Positions 7,924-15,346 of a stretch of DNA of 22,607 nucleotides are shown one piece after another (position 1 is the stretch's first letter; each line of letters opens with the position of its first letter). A model generated the notes under the pieces. That model was given only the letters and a program-made list of their open reading frames with translations. It was not told the origin of the DNA and ran no database searches. Made by a program: the position numbers and the translations under genes. The DNA is from a virus, in the IMG/VR virus record IMGVR_UViG_3300017989_003671, positions 1 through 22,607 of that record. One strand, 5' to 3'.

Positions 7924-9072
7924 TTACGAAAAATCAAAATCACAAACAGCGTTTTCGTCAATTATTGCATGCCCCGCTGCATAACTAATAGCAGTACCCT
8001 TGATTTGCTGTCGGATTAGATTTTCGGTTTCGGTCAATACACTACCCATCGTTAGATGCTCAATGCCGTAATTTTTGTCAACACCGTAAAAATGGGAAGT
8101 TGTGATCGTACTGGTATCCCACTCGTACATAACTGGCATAACTAACTGTGGCACAACCTCCTGGGTGAAACTTCGCATATCGTAAGGATTTGTATAATCC
8201 GCAAGAGCATTGATCCATTTACGGACACCGGCCTTTTTGCCAACAAGTACGGAAACCTGATACGGAGAACTCATAATCGTGCGAACTTTCGTCACTTCCT
8301 CGCCATCAATTACTCCCGAAGCATCGGCAGATGCAGTAGCACCCGGCGTGTTTGAATTGCCGTCGCCATTAATCATAGTATAAAACATATCATCGGTTTC
8401 ATCAACTTTAATCTGTAAACCAATTCGATCAAGGGCAACAGCAAAAATATTCAGGCGCATTTGTTTAATATCTTCATAACTCTGTGTCAAATAGGTGCCG
8501 AATTTCTGAAGAGTAACCGTCTGTTTGCCAACGACGATTTTCGTTTCCTTCATTTCTTCGCGTGGTTCTAATTTTGAAGTTTGCTCATCCGCCTCAGCCG
8601 TTTCAATGTAAATTTTGTAATAAGTCATTGAATCAAGCATGGTTTCACGAGCAGCAAAAATCGGAACCATATTATCTTTTTTGCGACCTGCAAAAACTTG
8701 CGTAGAAATTGCTTCGGGGAAAAGAACGTCGGCTCCGGAAAACTGGAAAAACTTCCCGACTATATTATCGGTTCCGATACCGTCGAAACGAATACCACAT
8801 GCTTTCAAGCCTTCCTCAAAAGCAGTTAGGGGGGGGGTCTCGCCATTTGCTCTCATTTTTGCCTTTTTGTCGAATATCTGAGAAAGCGAAAGCCCGTCAT
8901 AAATAGTTTGCTGCCCCATTTTTTCAGATTTCAGCTCCTCAAGAAACATAGTAAAAGACTTGCCATCTTTAGCTGCATGTTTATACATACCGGATTCGAG
9001 TCCGTCTTTGGGATACCATGCCTCTACAACTTTAGAGCTTTTCATGGGGTCAATTCTTGGTGTATAAGCCAT
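7924..9072 (-). CDS. Major capsid protein, HK97-fold type
   Basis: The 382-residue protein starts MAYTPRIDPMKSSKVVEAWY after the strong site TAAGGAGGCTAAA. Residues up to about 100 are charged and helical and could be the part removed by the prohead protease. The region RKKDNMVPIFAARETMLDSM and the long E-loop/spine-like stretch (FGTYLTQSYEDIKQMRLNIF, AVALDRIGLQIKVDETDDMF) match the helix-beta pattern of HK97-like capsid subunits. The context (protease/scaffold, decoration-type gene, capsid) is the classical head module order. The length is close to the usual 300-400 residues. The identification combines context with the fold-like pattern; no signature was searched. Confidence 0.8.
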   Translation of the reverse strand: MAYTPRIDPMKSSKVVEAWYPKDGLESGMYKHAAKDGKSFTMFLEELKSEKMGQQTIYDGLSLSQIFDKKAKMRANGETPPLTAFEEGLKACGIRFDGIGTDNIVGKFFQFSGADVLFPEAISTQVFAGRKKDNMVPIFAARETMLDSMTYYKIYIETAEADEQTSKLEPREEMKETKIVVGKQTVTLQKFGTYLTQSYEDIKQMRLNIFAVALDRIGLQIKVDETDDMFYTMINGDGNSNTPGATASADASGVIDGEEVTKVRTIMSSPYQVSVLVGKKAGVRKWINALADYTNPYDMRSFTQEVVPQLVMPVMYEWDTSTITTSHFYGVDKNYGIEHLTMGSVLTETENLIRQQIKGTAISYAAGHAIIDENAVCDFDFS

Positions 9073-9082
9073 TTTAGCCTCC

Positions 9083-9532
9083 TTATACCATCACATCAAC
9101 GCGGTTGGTCGTGGGCACGTCTACGGCAATTACAACACCAGCCCCACTTGCACCGGCATCTTCGATATTCATATAAGTCGTATCGTCAACCTTGAAAGTA
9201 TCTTGCAAGGCAGTCGTACCATCATAGGGCAGATTAATAATCTGTGTAGGCGCAAACACATTGCCATTTTGATCCGTCATCAGGAAAAAATGAACAGTCA
9301 ATGCATACGAACTTCCACTTACCCTATAATCAACGATTTTGCCGTGTGGCACGGCTCCGGCAGCAGCACTTGTCACTTCATAATTATTGGAAAAAGTTGC
9401 CGTAACGAGTTTTCCAATAACATCTGTTCCAGCAGCCACAAGAGCATCAATTTCACTTTCAAATGTAGAATCCGGCACGCAACCAACCCTCGTAATACTT
9501 GGACGGTCGCCACCACCTCTTACTCTGGACAT
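9083..9532 (-). CDS. Head decoration/stabilisation-type protein
   Basis: The 149-residue product begins MSRVRGGGDRPSITRVGCVP. Its Shine-Dalgarno TTGGAGGTTAG covers the stop codon region of the upstream protease gene. The protein is Ala/Gly/Val/Thr-rich with alternating beta segments: KLVTATFSNNYEVTSAAAGA, VHFFLMTDQNGNVFAP, VVIAVDVPTTNRVDVMV. Small beta-rich proteins between scaffold and major capsid genes are usually decoration proteins such as lambda gpD or gpD-like trimers. Here the call rests on size, composition and position. Confidence 0.6.
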   Translation of the reverse strand: MSRVRGGGDRPSITRVGCVPDSTFESEIDALVAAGTDVIGKLVTATFSNNYEVTSAAAGAVPHGKIVDYRVSGSSYALTVHFFLMTDQNGNVFAPTQIINLPYDGTTALQDTFKVDDTTYMNIEDAGASGAGVVIAVDVPTTNRVDVMV

Positions 9533-9534
9533 AT

Positions 9535-10050
9535 CTAACCTCCAATGCTAAATGCAGAATCGGGAACGTGTATAATTTCCTCTGATTCCCCTTTATTGTC
9601 TTTTTTGTCTGGGTTAAGATCATCGTTGTTGTCGGGCAAAATACCCTTCAACTCGAATTTCTTGTCAACCGCCTCCTGATATTCCGTATGCTGGGCAAGT
9701 AATTTTTCAAAAGACAAATCTTCAAGAAATTCTCTTTTACTATCAGCTTTTTCCTTTGATACTAAGCCTGCCATACATCCAAGTCTAACTGTATCCTCGA
9801 TCAATTGCTTGTGATACTTTTCCCACTCGTCGGCCTTGATTTTCACATCCTTAGCATTCTCGGCGGTGAATTCCTCGCCGAAAACCTTTTTTACGGCAGT
9901 CAACTCTTCGGTCGGCTCTTTCATCTCCGATTCGATGTCTGCGACCTTTTGCTGAACTGCGTCTTCAATGTCGGCCTGGAGGGTGTTAATAGACTCTTCG
10001 TCAAGCTCGATTTCCTTTGAAAAGCCAACAGAATCCACTGTAAATTTCAT
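9535..10050 (-). CDS. Internal-start scaffold protein (in-frame)
   Basis: Codon 404 of the fusion is an ATG (10050-10048) preceded by the near-perfect AACCAGGAGGAAAC with ideal spacing. Translation from it gives a 171-residue protein, MKFTVDSVGFSKEIELDEES onward. This corresponds exactly to the helical, acidic scaffold-like part without the protease. Lambda C/Nu3 and similar head genes make free scaffold this way. The sequence directly shows the strong internal site at a domain boundary; the separate product is inferred. Confidence 0.7.
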   Translation of the reverse strand: MKFTVDSVGFSKEIELDEESINTLQADIEDAVQQKVADIESEMKEPTEELTAVKKVFGEEFTAENAKDVKIKADEWEKYHKQLIEDTVRLGCMAGLVSKEKADSKREFLEDLSFEKLLAQHTEYQEAVDKKFELKGILPDNNDDLNPDKKDNKGESEEIIHVPDSAFSIGG

Positions 10051-11259
10051 GTTTCCTCCTGGTTTATTTTTTTTCTTAACAGCAAGGCTACTCACAACCT
10101 TCGCAGCGGCTTCAAATATCCCTTTACGTGATTCGCAATGGTTTCTCGCTGCGGAAACACTCCACGTCTTTATCTTATATCTTAATGATTGTATTTCTGA
10201 TTTTCCGTCTTTAATGCCATATATTACATCTATACATTTCCCGTCGTGTTTTTGCTCGCAATTTTTCCGTGCGAATCTTTCGTACTGACTGGGGTCTTTC
10301 AATCTGCAGGCGTGTTCGTTTTCGTAGGGTTTAATAACTTCGGCATAAGTAATTTTCATTCCTTCATCTTTTTCAAGCTCAGGGTTGACAGTTTTCGTTT
10401 CCGCTCCCCGTTGACTCTCTACACCCACCAAAGACCCCTCGGCAGCTTCCAAAAAATCAGTTAAAATATATTCCTCGTAAAGTTTTTTGCCTTTTTCATC
10501 CTCAATGTCTTTAGTCTGCCCGCCCACAAATCCAATCGAAGACGCCCACAAGCCGGAATCAAGATCATTGATAATTTCCGTTTTTTCTTTTGGCACATAA
10601 TAACTACCGACCAGCCACAATACTCCACTATCTTGCTGGGCGATCTTCTTCTGTAATGTCCGGTTAGCTTCGGACGGAATATGTCCACCCAAGGCCTTCA
10701 ATCCTTCATCAATGCCCGACGTTTCTATATCACTCTTAAAATACCTTCCAATGACACCCTTTGAACCAGGCCAGTCATGGGACGGTAATTTCCTTTTCCC
10801 GACAATTGTATTCTTTAGACGTTCCAATACCTTCGGGGGAAATCTCTGGCTATCACGGTCCAAAAGATTGAATGCCAGATGATCCCGAAATACCACAAAG
10901 TCTTCCTTCGTCTTTGTCCCTCTTTTCGCACCTGGTATATATTCTTTCATCAGCTCCCAATCTTCGTCGGTAGGTTCAAGACGTTCGGCGGGCAACATGG
11001 AAACCTTAACCATTTTATCCATTGCTATATCCTTCGTGTGTTCTTCAAACCATGCCTCACATTCTTCTATTGTTCTGAATGTTTTTTTGTCTTGATTTTC
11101 AATGTTCACTTGTTTATGGATAAAGTTTTCTTCTGCGTCTTCATAAACCCGTGGGAACCATATCATCCCGTCTTCGGCGCGGATGCCGTCTTTCTCGTAA
11201 TTTATTATTTCATCAAGCGCGAAAAGATAATTGCGTCTTGATTCGTTTAAAAATCTCAT
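9535..11259 (-). CDS. Prohead protease / EHACR-domain / scaffold fusion
   Basis: The 574-residue protein has three parts. Residues about 100-290 resemble HK97-type (S78) prohead proteases: FVVFRDHLAFNLLDRDSQRF, a candidate catalytic His161 in LPSHDWPGSKGVIGRY, a candidate Ser241 in GLWASSIGFV, then ILTDFLEAAEGSLVGVESQR. The last segment occupies the usual 'EvSLV..PAN' position, but with SQR. Residues about 305-388 form a Cys/His-containing domain (PYENEHACRLKDPSQYERFA to ARNHCESRKGIFEA) that I have seen in phage protease and structural proteins. Residues 404-574 are charged and helical (DIEDAVQQKVADIESEMKEP), typical of a scaffold. It would cleave scaffold and capsid N-terminus during prohead maturation. 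A terminator-like hairpin lies just upstream. Confidence 0.8.
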   Translation of the reverse strand: MRFLNESRRNYLFALDEIINYEKDGIRAEDGMIWFPRVYEDAEENFIHKQVNIENQDKKTFRTIEECEAWFEEHTKDIAMDKMVKVSMLPAERLEPTDEDWELMKEYIPGAKRGTKTKEDFVVFRDHLAFNLLDRDSQRFPPKVLERLKNTIVGKRKLPSHDWPGSKGVIGRYFKSDIETSGIDEGLKALGGHIPSEANRTLQKKIAQQDSGVLWLVGSYYVPKEKTEIINDLDSGLWASSIGFVGGQTKDIEDEKGKKLYEEYILTDFLEAAEGSLVGVESQRGAETKTVNPELEKDEGMKITYAEVIKPYENEHACRLKDPSQYERFARKNCEQKHDGKCIDVIYGIKDGKSEIQSLRYKIKTWSVSAARNHCESRKGIFEAAAKVVSSLAVKKKNKPGGNMKFTVDSVGFSKEIELDEESINTLQADIEDAVQQKVADIESEMKEPTEELTAVKKVFGEEFTAENAKDVKIKADEWEKYHKQLIEDTVRLGCMAGLVSKEKADSKREFLEDLSFEKLLAQHTEYQEAVDKKFELKGILPDNNDDLNPDKKDNKGESEEIIHVPDSAFSIGG

Positions 11260-11272
11260 TATTAATTCCCAA

Positions 11273-11306
11273 CAAAAAAGCCGACCCTCTTTTCAGAGAA
11301 TCGGCT
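11273..11306 (-). terminator. Intrinsic terminator upstream of the protease gene
   Basis: On the minus strand, AGCCGATTCTCT, a GAAA tetraloop and AGAGGGTCGGCT form a continuous 12-bp stem with two G-U pairs, followed directly by TTTTTTG. This is a strong rho-independent terminator signature. It stands between the Com-like gene and the protease gene, so downstream head genes would need read-through or regulation. Its 5' arm shares three bases (11304-11306) with the preceding hairpin. Confidence 0.85.
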
Positions 11307-11346
11307 GTCGTACAGCTCTATTAGTATCAGGCGGTCGAACCGCTCT
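11303..11346 (-). ncRNA. Duplicated RNA hairpin in the protease leader
   Basis: In transcript direction two 17-base copies occur, AGAGCGGTTCGACCGCC (11346-11330) and AGAGCTGTACGACAGCC (11319-11303). Each folds into a 5-bp stem with a 3-base loop: GCGGT-TCG-ACCGC and GCTGT-ACG-ACAGC. The copies differ at three places. Two of these are the two sides of one stem pair, where G-C in one copy is replaced by T-A in the other, and the third is in the loop. This compensation suggests that the RNA structure matters. The linker is TGATACTAAT. A cis-regulatory RNA is the simplest reading, possibly a binding site for the Com-like protein encoded just upstream. Confidence 0.6.
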
Positions 11347-11363
11347 CAAATGTCAATGAAACT

Positions 11364-11507
11364 TTATCTATCTTCTGTTGGCTCTTGCCATAAACTCGAA
11401 TTTACAAAACAGACCACTTTCTTGCACTTTGGACATTTGATCTCAATGCCATCGGATGTTACCTCGTACAAAAAGCGATTACAAGTTGGGCATCTGTTTT
11501 CGCCCAA
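11364..11507 (-). CDS. Com-like zinc-finger microprotein
   Basis: A 47-codon frame starts at TTG (11507-11505), 9 bases after AAAGGA. The product begins MGENRCPTCNRFLYEVTSDG and continues IEIKCPKCKKVVCFVNSSLW. The pair CPTC...IEIKCPKC, with about 15 residues between the two Cys pairs, matches the Mu Com family. Those are zinc-finger proteins that bind mom mRNA and switch on its translation, and they are widespread in phages near head genes. The gene begins 13 bases after the stop of another zinc protein gene. It is directly upstream of the duplicated hairpin and terminator, so a local RNA target is plausible. No mom gene is seen in the window. Confidence 0.75.
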   Translation of the reverse strand: MGENRCPTCNRFLYEVTSDGIEIKCPKCKKVVCFVNSSLWQEPTEDR

Positions 11508-11520
11508 CTTTAAACATCCT

Positions 11521-11787
11521 TTAGTTCGGCGAGAAGCCACCAAAGCCTCCGCTCTCCTCGTTTTTCTTGCGTCCCCGTTTCCCTTTTTTTACTTCGGCCC
11601 CATTTCCACCAAATTCCTTTTCCTCGCCCTCTGCAATATCCGCGACTTTTTCAGCACTTCCCCGACGCTTTGAACATTTAGGACAAAGCAAGGGTACGGT
11701 GTTAGGGCGGCCCGACTTGTAGCGTTTGTAATCAGAAACACAAACACTGATGGGGGCTCCACATTTTTCACAATATACAACTGGCAT
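11521..11787 (-). CDS. Zinc-ribbon protein with basic tail
   Basis: This 88-residue protein begins MPVVYCEKCGAPISVCVSDY and has a second Cys pair in LLCPKCSKRRG, so it forms a four-Cys zinc ribbon. The second half is charged and low in complexity (VKKGKRGRKKNEESGGFGGF). The start follows AAAGGAGTAACTA. Such proteins usually bind nucleic acid. It is adjacent to the Com-like gene, making a pair of zinc proteins upstream of the structured leader. No specific family was recognised. Confidence 0.7.
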   Translation of the reverse strand: MPVVYCEKCGAPISVCVSDYKRYKSGRPNTVPLLCPKCSKRRGSAEKVADIAEGEEKEFGGNGAEVKKGKRGRKKNEESGGFGGFSPN

Positions 11788-11798
11788 TAGTTACTCCT

Positions 11799-12062
11799 TT
11801 ATTTTAAATATTTCAACATCCAATGAAGGGAAAATACATAAGCCGGTATTCCCAAAACTGCCACGGCAACAATTCTACCGAATTCATGCCAAGTCATTTC
11901 TCTAAGATTTAAACCGAAAGATACTCCCGAAATAACAAACATCAAGGCCGAAGCCCACTGCGTTATATGCCACATCCAGTTTGCAGTTCCGCATGTTATT
12001 TGAGCAAAGCTATATACGGAATAAACTAAACACGCAATAATAAAGATAATCGCAGCAACCAT
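11799..12062 (-). CDS. Small three-span membrane protein (holin candidate)
   Basis: The 87-residue protein has three hydrophobic segments at about residues 2-21 (VAAIIFIIACLVYSVYSFAQ), 33-52 (ASALMFVISGVSFGLNL within it) and 62-82 (RIVAVAVLGIPAYVFSLHWM). The linkers are short and the end is basic (MLKYLK). Size and three spans fit class I holins, which form pores in the inner membrane at lysis. However, no endolysin or spanin gene adjoins it, so it may be another membrane protein. It starts two bases after the stop of the upstream small gene. Confidence 0.6.
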   Translation of the reverse strand: MVAAIIFIIACLVYSVYSFAQITCGTANWMWHITQWASALMFVISGVSFGLNLREMTWHEFGRIVAVAVLGIPAYVFSLHWMLKYLK

Positions 12063-12063
12063 T

Positions 12064-12273
12064 CTATGTTAGATTTTTTTTAAGTGTAAGTGCAATCCAA
12101 CCCATCGTCAACTCAAGAGCCTGATGTTCATTAAATCCACTTGCAATATAAGCATCGAATACTTGTTTTTGTAGCTTTGCCAGAGGCTCAATTGTTTCTG
12201 AGTCAAAAGCTGGCTTTTTACCCAAAAGATTCTGAGCTTCTTCAACTGGGTCTTTTTTCTTTTGCTCTGCCAT
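12064..12273 (-). CDS. Small helical protein, unknown function
   Basis: I choose the ATG at 12273, 8 bases downstream of GGAGG and just past the stop of the MuF-like gene, over an upstream in-frame start. The 69-residue product begins MAEQKKKDPVEEAQNLLGKK and continues LAKLQKQVFDAYIASGFNEH, QALELTMGWIALTLKKNLT. It is wholly soluble and probably alpha-helical. The FNEHQALELTMGW part resembles a short helix-turn found in small phage proteins placed next to head genes, but no function is known to me. Confidence 0.6.
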   Translation of the reverse strand: MAEQKKKDPVEEAQNLLGKKPAFDSETIEPLAKLQKQVFDAYIASGFNEHQALELTMGWIALTLKKNLT

Positions 12274-12275
12274 TT

Positions 12276-13331
12276 TCAAATCCTCCACTCTATGTTTTCA
12301 AGCTCTTCTCTTGTATATAGTCTACTATATGGTGATTCTCTTTGCCACGGTCGCTGTATCGGTTTATCCGTTACGTAAACAACTCGCCTAACACAAAGAC
12401 AGTGTGGGTGCGTATCCGATACCGGATGCGGGCCTCGTCCTGCCGACCATACTCTTCCCTGAAATTGCATACATATAGGACACGCTGTCGGAGCCGCACT
12501 CCAGCGTTCGTAAGGGATTTGATATTGTCTTATGCTCGATTCAAAAGCAGCATCGGCTGCCAATACGGATTCAGATCGTGCGAGCCGTCTCCAATACCAA
12601 GCTTTGCCTTCCCCCACCTCTTTATGAAGCCATCGTGCAACTTGAAGCGGGTTTTGTCCTTCTTTTGCTTTTTCCCGTAAAGCAATTTTTATTAATCTAA
12701 TATGCTTTTTACCAAGCTCTTCCTTGATCCTGTTCCCACCATCACGGATTACGGCACGTAAATAGGGATTATCTAAAGCTGCCTGAATACGTCTTCGTTT
12801 AAGTTCTTCGGAATCAACATAATCCGGTAACTCTCTCAAAGCATCCCTAAAGACTTGATCAGTCCCGATGCTAAACGCAGATAATTGATGAAACGGATAG
12901 GTGGCCGACATCGGATCGACGGTTTTTACTGCTTCCGTCCCCAACAACTCCTCACGCCATTCATAAAACACACGGTCGAGTTCTTCGTTCATCATTAGCG
13001 TGTATCGGAATTTCCCCGTCTCTCCCACATCATCCACATCCGTAAACTCGGCCTGCCTAACCGTTTCTATATCCGGTAATGCTAATATATTGAGAATCTC
13101 AATTTCTTGCTCTGTTGCTTCTTCCATAAAAGCATTAAAGAAATCTGCTTGCAATTTTCGCATTTTAGGCCAACGGTGTTTTCTACTGGCAAGTTCAAGT
13201 TCATGGAAATTCGGAGTTGTAACTTTAAAACAACATACGCCCTGCCCGTCGGGTATTTCAAAACCCTTGGCTATTGCTATTTTTCGCAAGCGGTCTGTAT
13301 GTATTGAGATGTCAAGTTGGGCATTAATCAT
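12276..13331 (-). CDS. Minor head protein, Mu F / SPP1 gp7-like
   Basis: The 351-residue protein has the C-terminal signature of this family: CPICMQFQGRVW (Cys284, Cys287), then DTHPHCLCVRRVVY (His310, Cys311, Cys313), with the preceding RSESVLAADAAFES helix. These residues form the putative metal site of phage Mu F-like head morphogenesis proteins, which enter the prohead with the portal. The N-terminal two thirds is helical. It starts within the stop of a small upstream gene (ATGA overlap), downstream of the portal gene, as is usual for this family. Confidence 0.85.
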   Translation of the reverse strand: MINAQLDISIHTDRLRKIAIAKGFEIPDGQGVCCFKVTTPNFHELELASRKHRWPKMRKLQADFFNAFMEEATEQEIEILNILALPDIETVRQAEFTDVDDVGETGKFRYTLMMNEELDRVFYEWREELLGTEAVKTVDPMSATYPFHQLSAFSIGTDQVFRDALRELPDYVDSEELKRRRIQAALDNPYLRAVIRDGGNRIKEELGKKHIRLIKIALREKAKEGQNPLQVARWLHKEVGEGKAWYWRRLARSESVLAADAAFESSIRQYQIPYERWSAAPTACPICMQFQGRVWSAGRGPHPVSDTHPHCLCVRRVVYVTDKPIQRPWQRESPYSRLYTREELENIEWRI

Positions 13332-13507
13332 ATAATTAGTTTAATGTCTACGCTAAAATCATTAATTCCACCAATCGTATAAAGACTTTTTCCTAAATAA
13401 ATTTGCACGTCTCTAACTTCCGGCGCATTGTCTATCAGCTCCTTCAGTTGCTTTCCAATATTTTGTTCTATCTCTTCTACTTTGCTTTGTAATTCTTTAG
13501 TGTCCAT
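13328..13507 (-). CDS. Small acidic protein of 59 residues, unknown function
   Basis: This short gene has AGGGGAGATAATTAAAG before its ATG and overlaps the MuF-like start as ATGA. The product is MDTKELQSKVEEIEQNIGKQ, then LKELIDNAPEVRDVQIYLGK and SLYTIGGINDFSVDIKLII. An N-terminal helix of about 25 residues with coiled-coil character is followed by a beta-rich end. Tight coupling to the MuF-like gene supports a real product. I do not recognise the family. Confidence 0.65.
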   Translation of the reverse strand: MDTKELQSKVEEIEQNIGKQLKELIDNAPEVRDVQIYLGKSLYTIGGINDFSVDIKLII

Positions 13508-13599
13508 CTTTAATTATCTCCCCTTGCTTTTTAGGAGGGTGCGTATACACAACACTCGAAGTATCTTCATGTTGACAATAAATATATCTATATGATTCT

Positions 13600-13806
13600 C
13601 TATGCAAGCCCACCACACTCCGGACATTGCACAATTTGATAATTCAACAATCTTTTCGGTTCACAGGCTTCACCACATCGTATTGGTATTTGTCGATTTT
13701 TAACAATTTTTAATCCAAACCCAAAACAGGTGGTACAGTTTTCTACATGATGAATAGGACATTTTTTACAAACTCTATGTTCCTGTCCTAAATTATTTTT
13801 CAACAA
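13600..13806 (-). CDS. Cys-rich zinc-binding microprotein
   Basis: This 68-residue product starts at one of two adjacent TTG codons (13806 or 13803), with GAGGATATTG giving better spacing to 13803. It contains VCKKCPIHHVENCTTCFGFG, a later Cys pair RCGEACEPKR and the C-terminal QCPECGGLA. That makes eight Cys plus His, enough for two zinc sites, in the style of DnaJ-type or rubredoxin-like ribbons. It follows the portal gene by about 30 bases. The roughly 90 bases between its stop and the next gene hold nothing I can support. Confidence 0.6.
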   Translation of the reverse strand: MLKNNLGQEHRVCKKCPIHHVENCTTCFGFGLKIVKNRQIPIRCGEACEPKRLLNYQIVQCPECGGLA

Positions 13807-13837
13807 TATCCTCTTCTTGTTGACATTCCATTCCCCC

Positions 13838-15190
13838 CTATTCTATTTCCCTTGCCATTCTTGCTAAATACGATCTTTCTTTGACCTTTGCATACCAGTT
13901 AGACGGTAACTTAGTTACGTCAAAACCCTCTCTGTCCAATGTTTCCCTTGCACTTTCTTCATCAGCCCATCCGTAGGCAATAGCCATTTCAAGAGCTTCA
14001 AGCATATTTTTAATGGCTTCCCAATTGCTCTTTTTTGCATCGGCTCGTTCGGTTTCCCCCAATAACATAACTTCAGGCCATTTCATGCTCCATTCTGCTC
14101 CAGCATCACCCGTAAGCTCCAACATGGTATCGATAATTCTTTCAACAATTGGATTGATCCGTTCCCGTTGTGCGTTGAGATTAGACATTAGCAATAAATT
14201 TTGCATTACCGACATACGTTCGGAGGTAGACCAATGGACTCCCAGGGACGAAGGATGAAGGCCGGTATTTGCGATCAATTGCTCTAAAAGCGTTCTGACG
14301 GAATCTTTGGTTGCTATTAACTTTGCATCTGCGCCCAATGTTTTTATATCCCACGTACCACCAGGCGGTATACTTAATCCGATATCGGTTACATTCCCGC
14401 GCCTTTTCAGTTTTGAAAGTTTACCCAATTGCTCCATGAATTTATCTCTTGTATAATCTGCTTCCTCAACGGTTCCACCCTCGGGTGGGGCAAAAGCACC
14501 GACGAGAGATATATCCCCGAATCTCTGCACTTGATTTTCAAAGGATTTTTCCCATCGCAAAAATGCCTGGCTCGGCCACATACAAGAATAAAGCAAGCTA
14601 TAACCCTGCGGATGTCCCTGTCTTCGATCAAAAGCCAAGTAATAAATCAAATCCATATTTTCAACAGGCAGTGGCATAAAATGATTGTCTTTATAAGTGC
14701 CGATAACAAGTTCGCCCGTCTTTTCATCTTTTATAAAACACATAGATTCGGCAGAGGCTATTTTCAAACGATGAACATCTGTCATTGTTTTTGTTGGTAC
14801 AAGTTCTCCCCAACCACCACCCACTTCAAAAGCTGAATCCTCTAATTCGTCTAAGAAAGAACCCAATCCTCTGCCAAAGCGATTTACCTGAACTTTTTGA
14901 ACAAAGTCTTCTATTTTCTTTTTTACGGAATCGGATGGAGAATCAAATATCGGGTCACCAATAAGCTGTACGAGTTTCTTTATGGCTACATTGAAGAAGG
15001 GTATTTTTTCCCTCAATTCACGGTAGGCCCCCATGTTGTGTTTCAGGGGATTATAGGCATTAAATATAGATATTCCACTTTCGTAGGTTTCCCGTGTCTG
15101 CGATGTTGCAGATGCCTGTCTTTGGGGTTTAGGGGGTTGGGGTTTTCGCAATCTTACCTTGAAGGGGCGAGTCGAGATGTTTATATCCAA
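13838..15190 (-). CDS. Portal protein
   Basis: This 450-residue protein probably starts at the TTG at 15190, 8-9 bases after GGCGGAG. It begins MDINISTRPFKVRLRKPQPP. Portal-like features include the stem and wing segments DLIYYLAFDRRQGHPQGYSL, PSQAFLRWEKSFENQVQRFG and TLLEQLIANTGLHPSSLGVH, followed by SERMSVMQNLLLMSNLNAQR and the helical ERINPIVERIIDTMLELTGD. This order is typical of HK97/SPP1-type portals, the dodecameric ring through which DNA enters the head. The gene is separated from the terminase by small accessory genes and is directly preceded by an attC-like palindrome and a promoter candidate. Confidence 0.8.
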   Translation of the reverse strand: MDINISTRPFKVRLRKPQPPKPQRQASATSQTRETYESGISIFNAYNPLKHNMGAYRELREKIPFFNVAIKKLVQLIGDPIFDSPSDSVKKKIEDFVQKVQVNRFGRGLGSFLDELEDSAFEVGGGWGELVPTKTMTDVHRLKIASAESMCFIKDEKTGELVIGTYKDNHFMPLPVENMDLIYYLAFDRRQGHPQGYSLLYSCMWPSQAFLRWEKSFENQVQRFGDISLVGAFAPPEGGTVEEADYTRDKFMEQLGKLSKLKRRGNVTDIGLSIPPGGTWDIKTLGADAKLIATKDSVRTLLEQLIANTGLHPSSLGVHWSTSERMSVMQNLLLMSNLNAQRERINPIVERIIDTMLELTGDAGAEWSMKWPEVMLLGETERADAKKSNWEAIKNMLEALEMAIAYGWADEESARETLDREGFDVTKLPSNWYAKVKERSYLARMAREIE

Positions 15191-15230
15191 AATAAACTCC
15201 GCCGAATTAGGATAACATTCAACGGATATT

Positions 15231-15259
15231 AATTTAATATTATATTATTAATTTGTCAA
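15231..15259 (-). promoter_or_regulatory. Sigma-70-type promoter candidate for portal
   Basis: On the minus strand a perfect -35 TTGACA (15259-15254) is followed after 17 bases by TAAATT (15236-15231), matching the -10 consensus at four of six positions, in an AT-rich stretch. It would start a transcript about 35 bases upstream of the portal start codon. It lies within the centre of the attC-like site. Confidence 0.5.
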
Positions 15260-15264
15260 GCAAG

Positions 15265-15283
15265 TATACGCAAATAACGTATA
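15265..15283 (-). promoter_or_regulatory. Inverted repeat, possible operator
   Basis: TATACG and CGTATA are perfect 6-bp arms around a 7-base spacer (CAAATAA). The repeat lies immediately upstream of the -35 box of the portal promoter candidate, a usual place for an activator or repressor site. No cognate regulator was identified. The arms are short and AT-rich, so chance is not excluded. Confidence 0.35.
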
Positions 15284-15346
15284 GAAAAAATATTTACAAT
15301 CCTGCCCTAATTTCTTTTCATTAAAGCATGCCGTTTATGTTATGTT

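Noticed and set aside
11303-11346. tRNA-like T-arm (GGTTCGACC) and a stretch GATACTAATAG recalling the 23S rRNA 3' end
   Set aside because: No acceptor, D or anticodon arm can be formed, and the loop has three, not seven, bases. The 23S resemblance covers only about 11 bases.
11328-11356. TTGACA at 11356-11351 as a promoter for the protease gene
   Set aside because: The nearest -10-like hexamer (TGATAC) is 21 bases away, too far, and lies within the hairpin linker.
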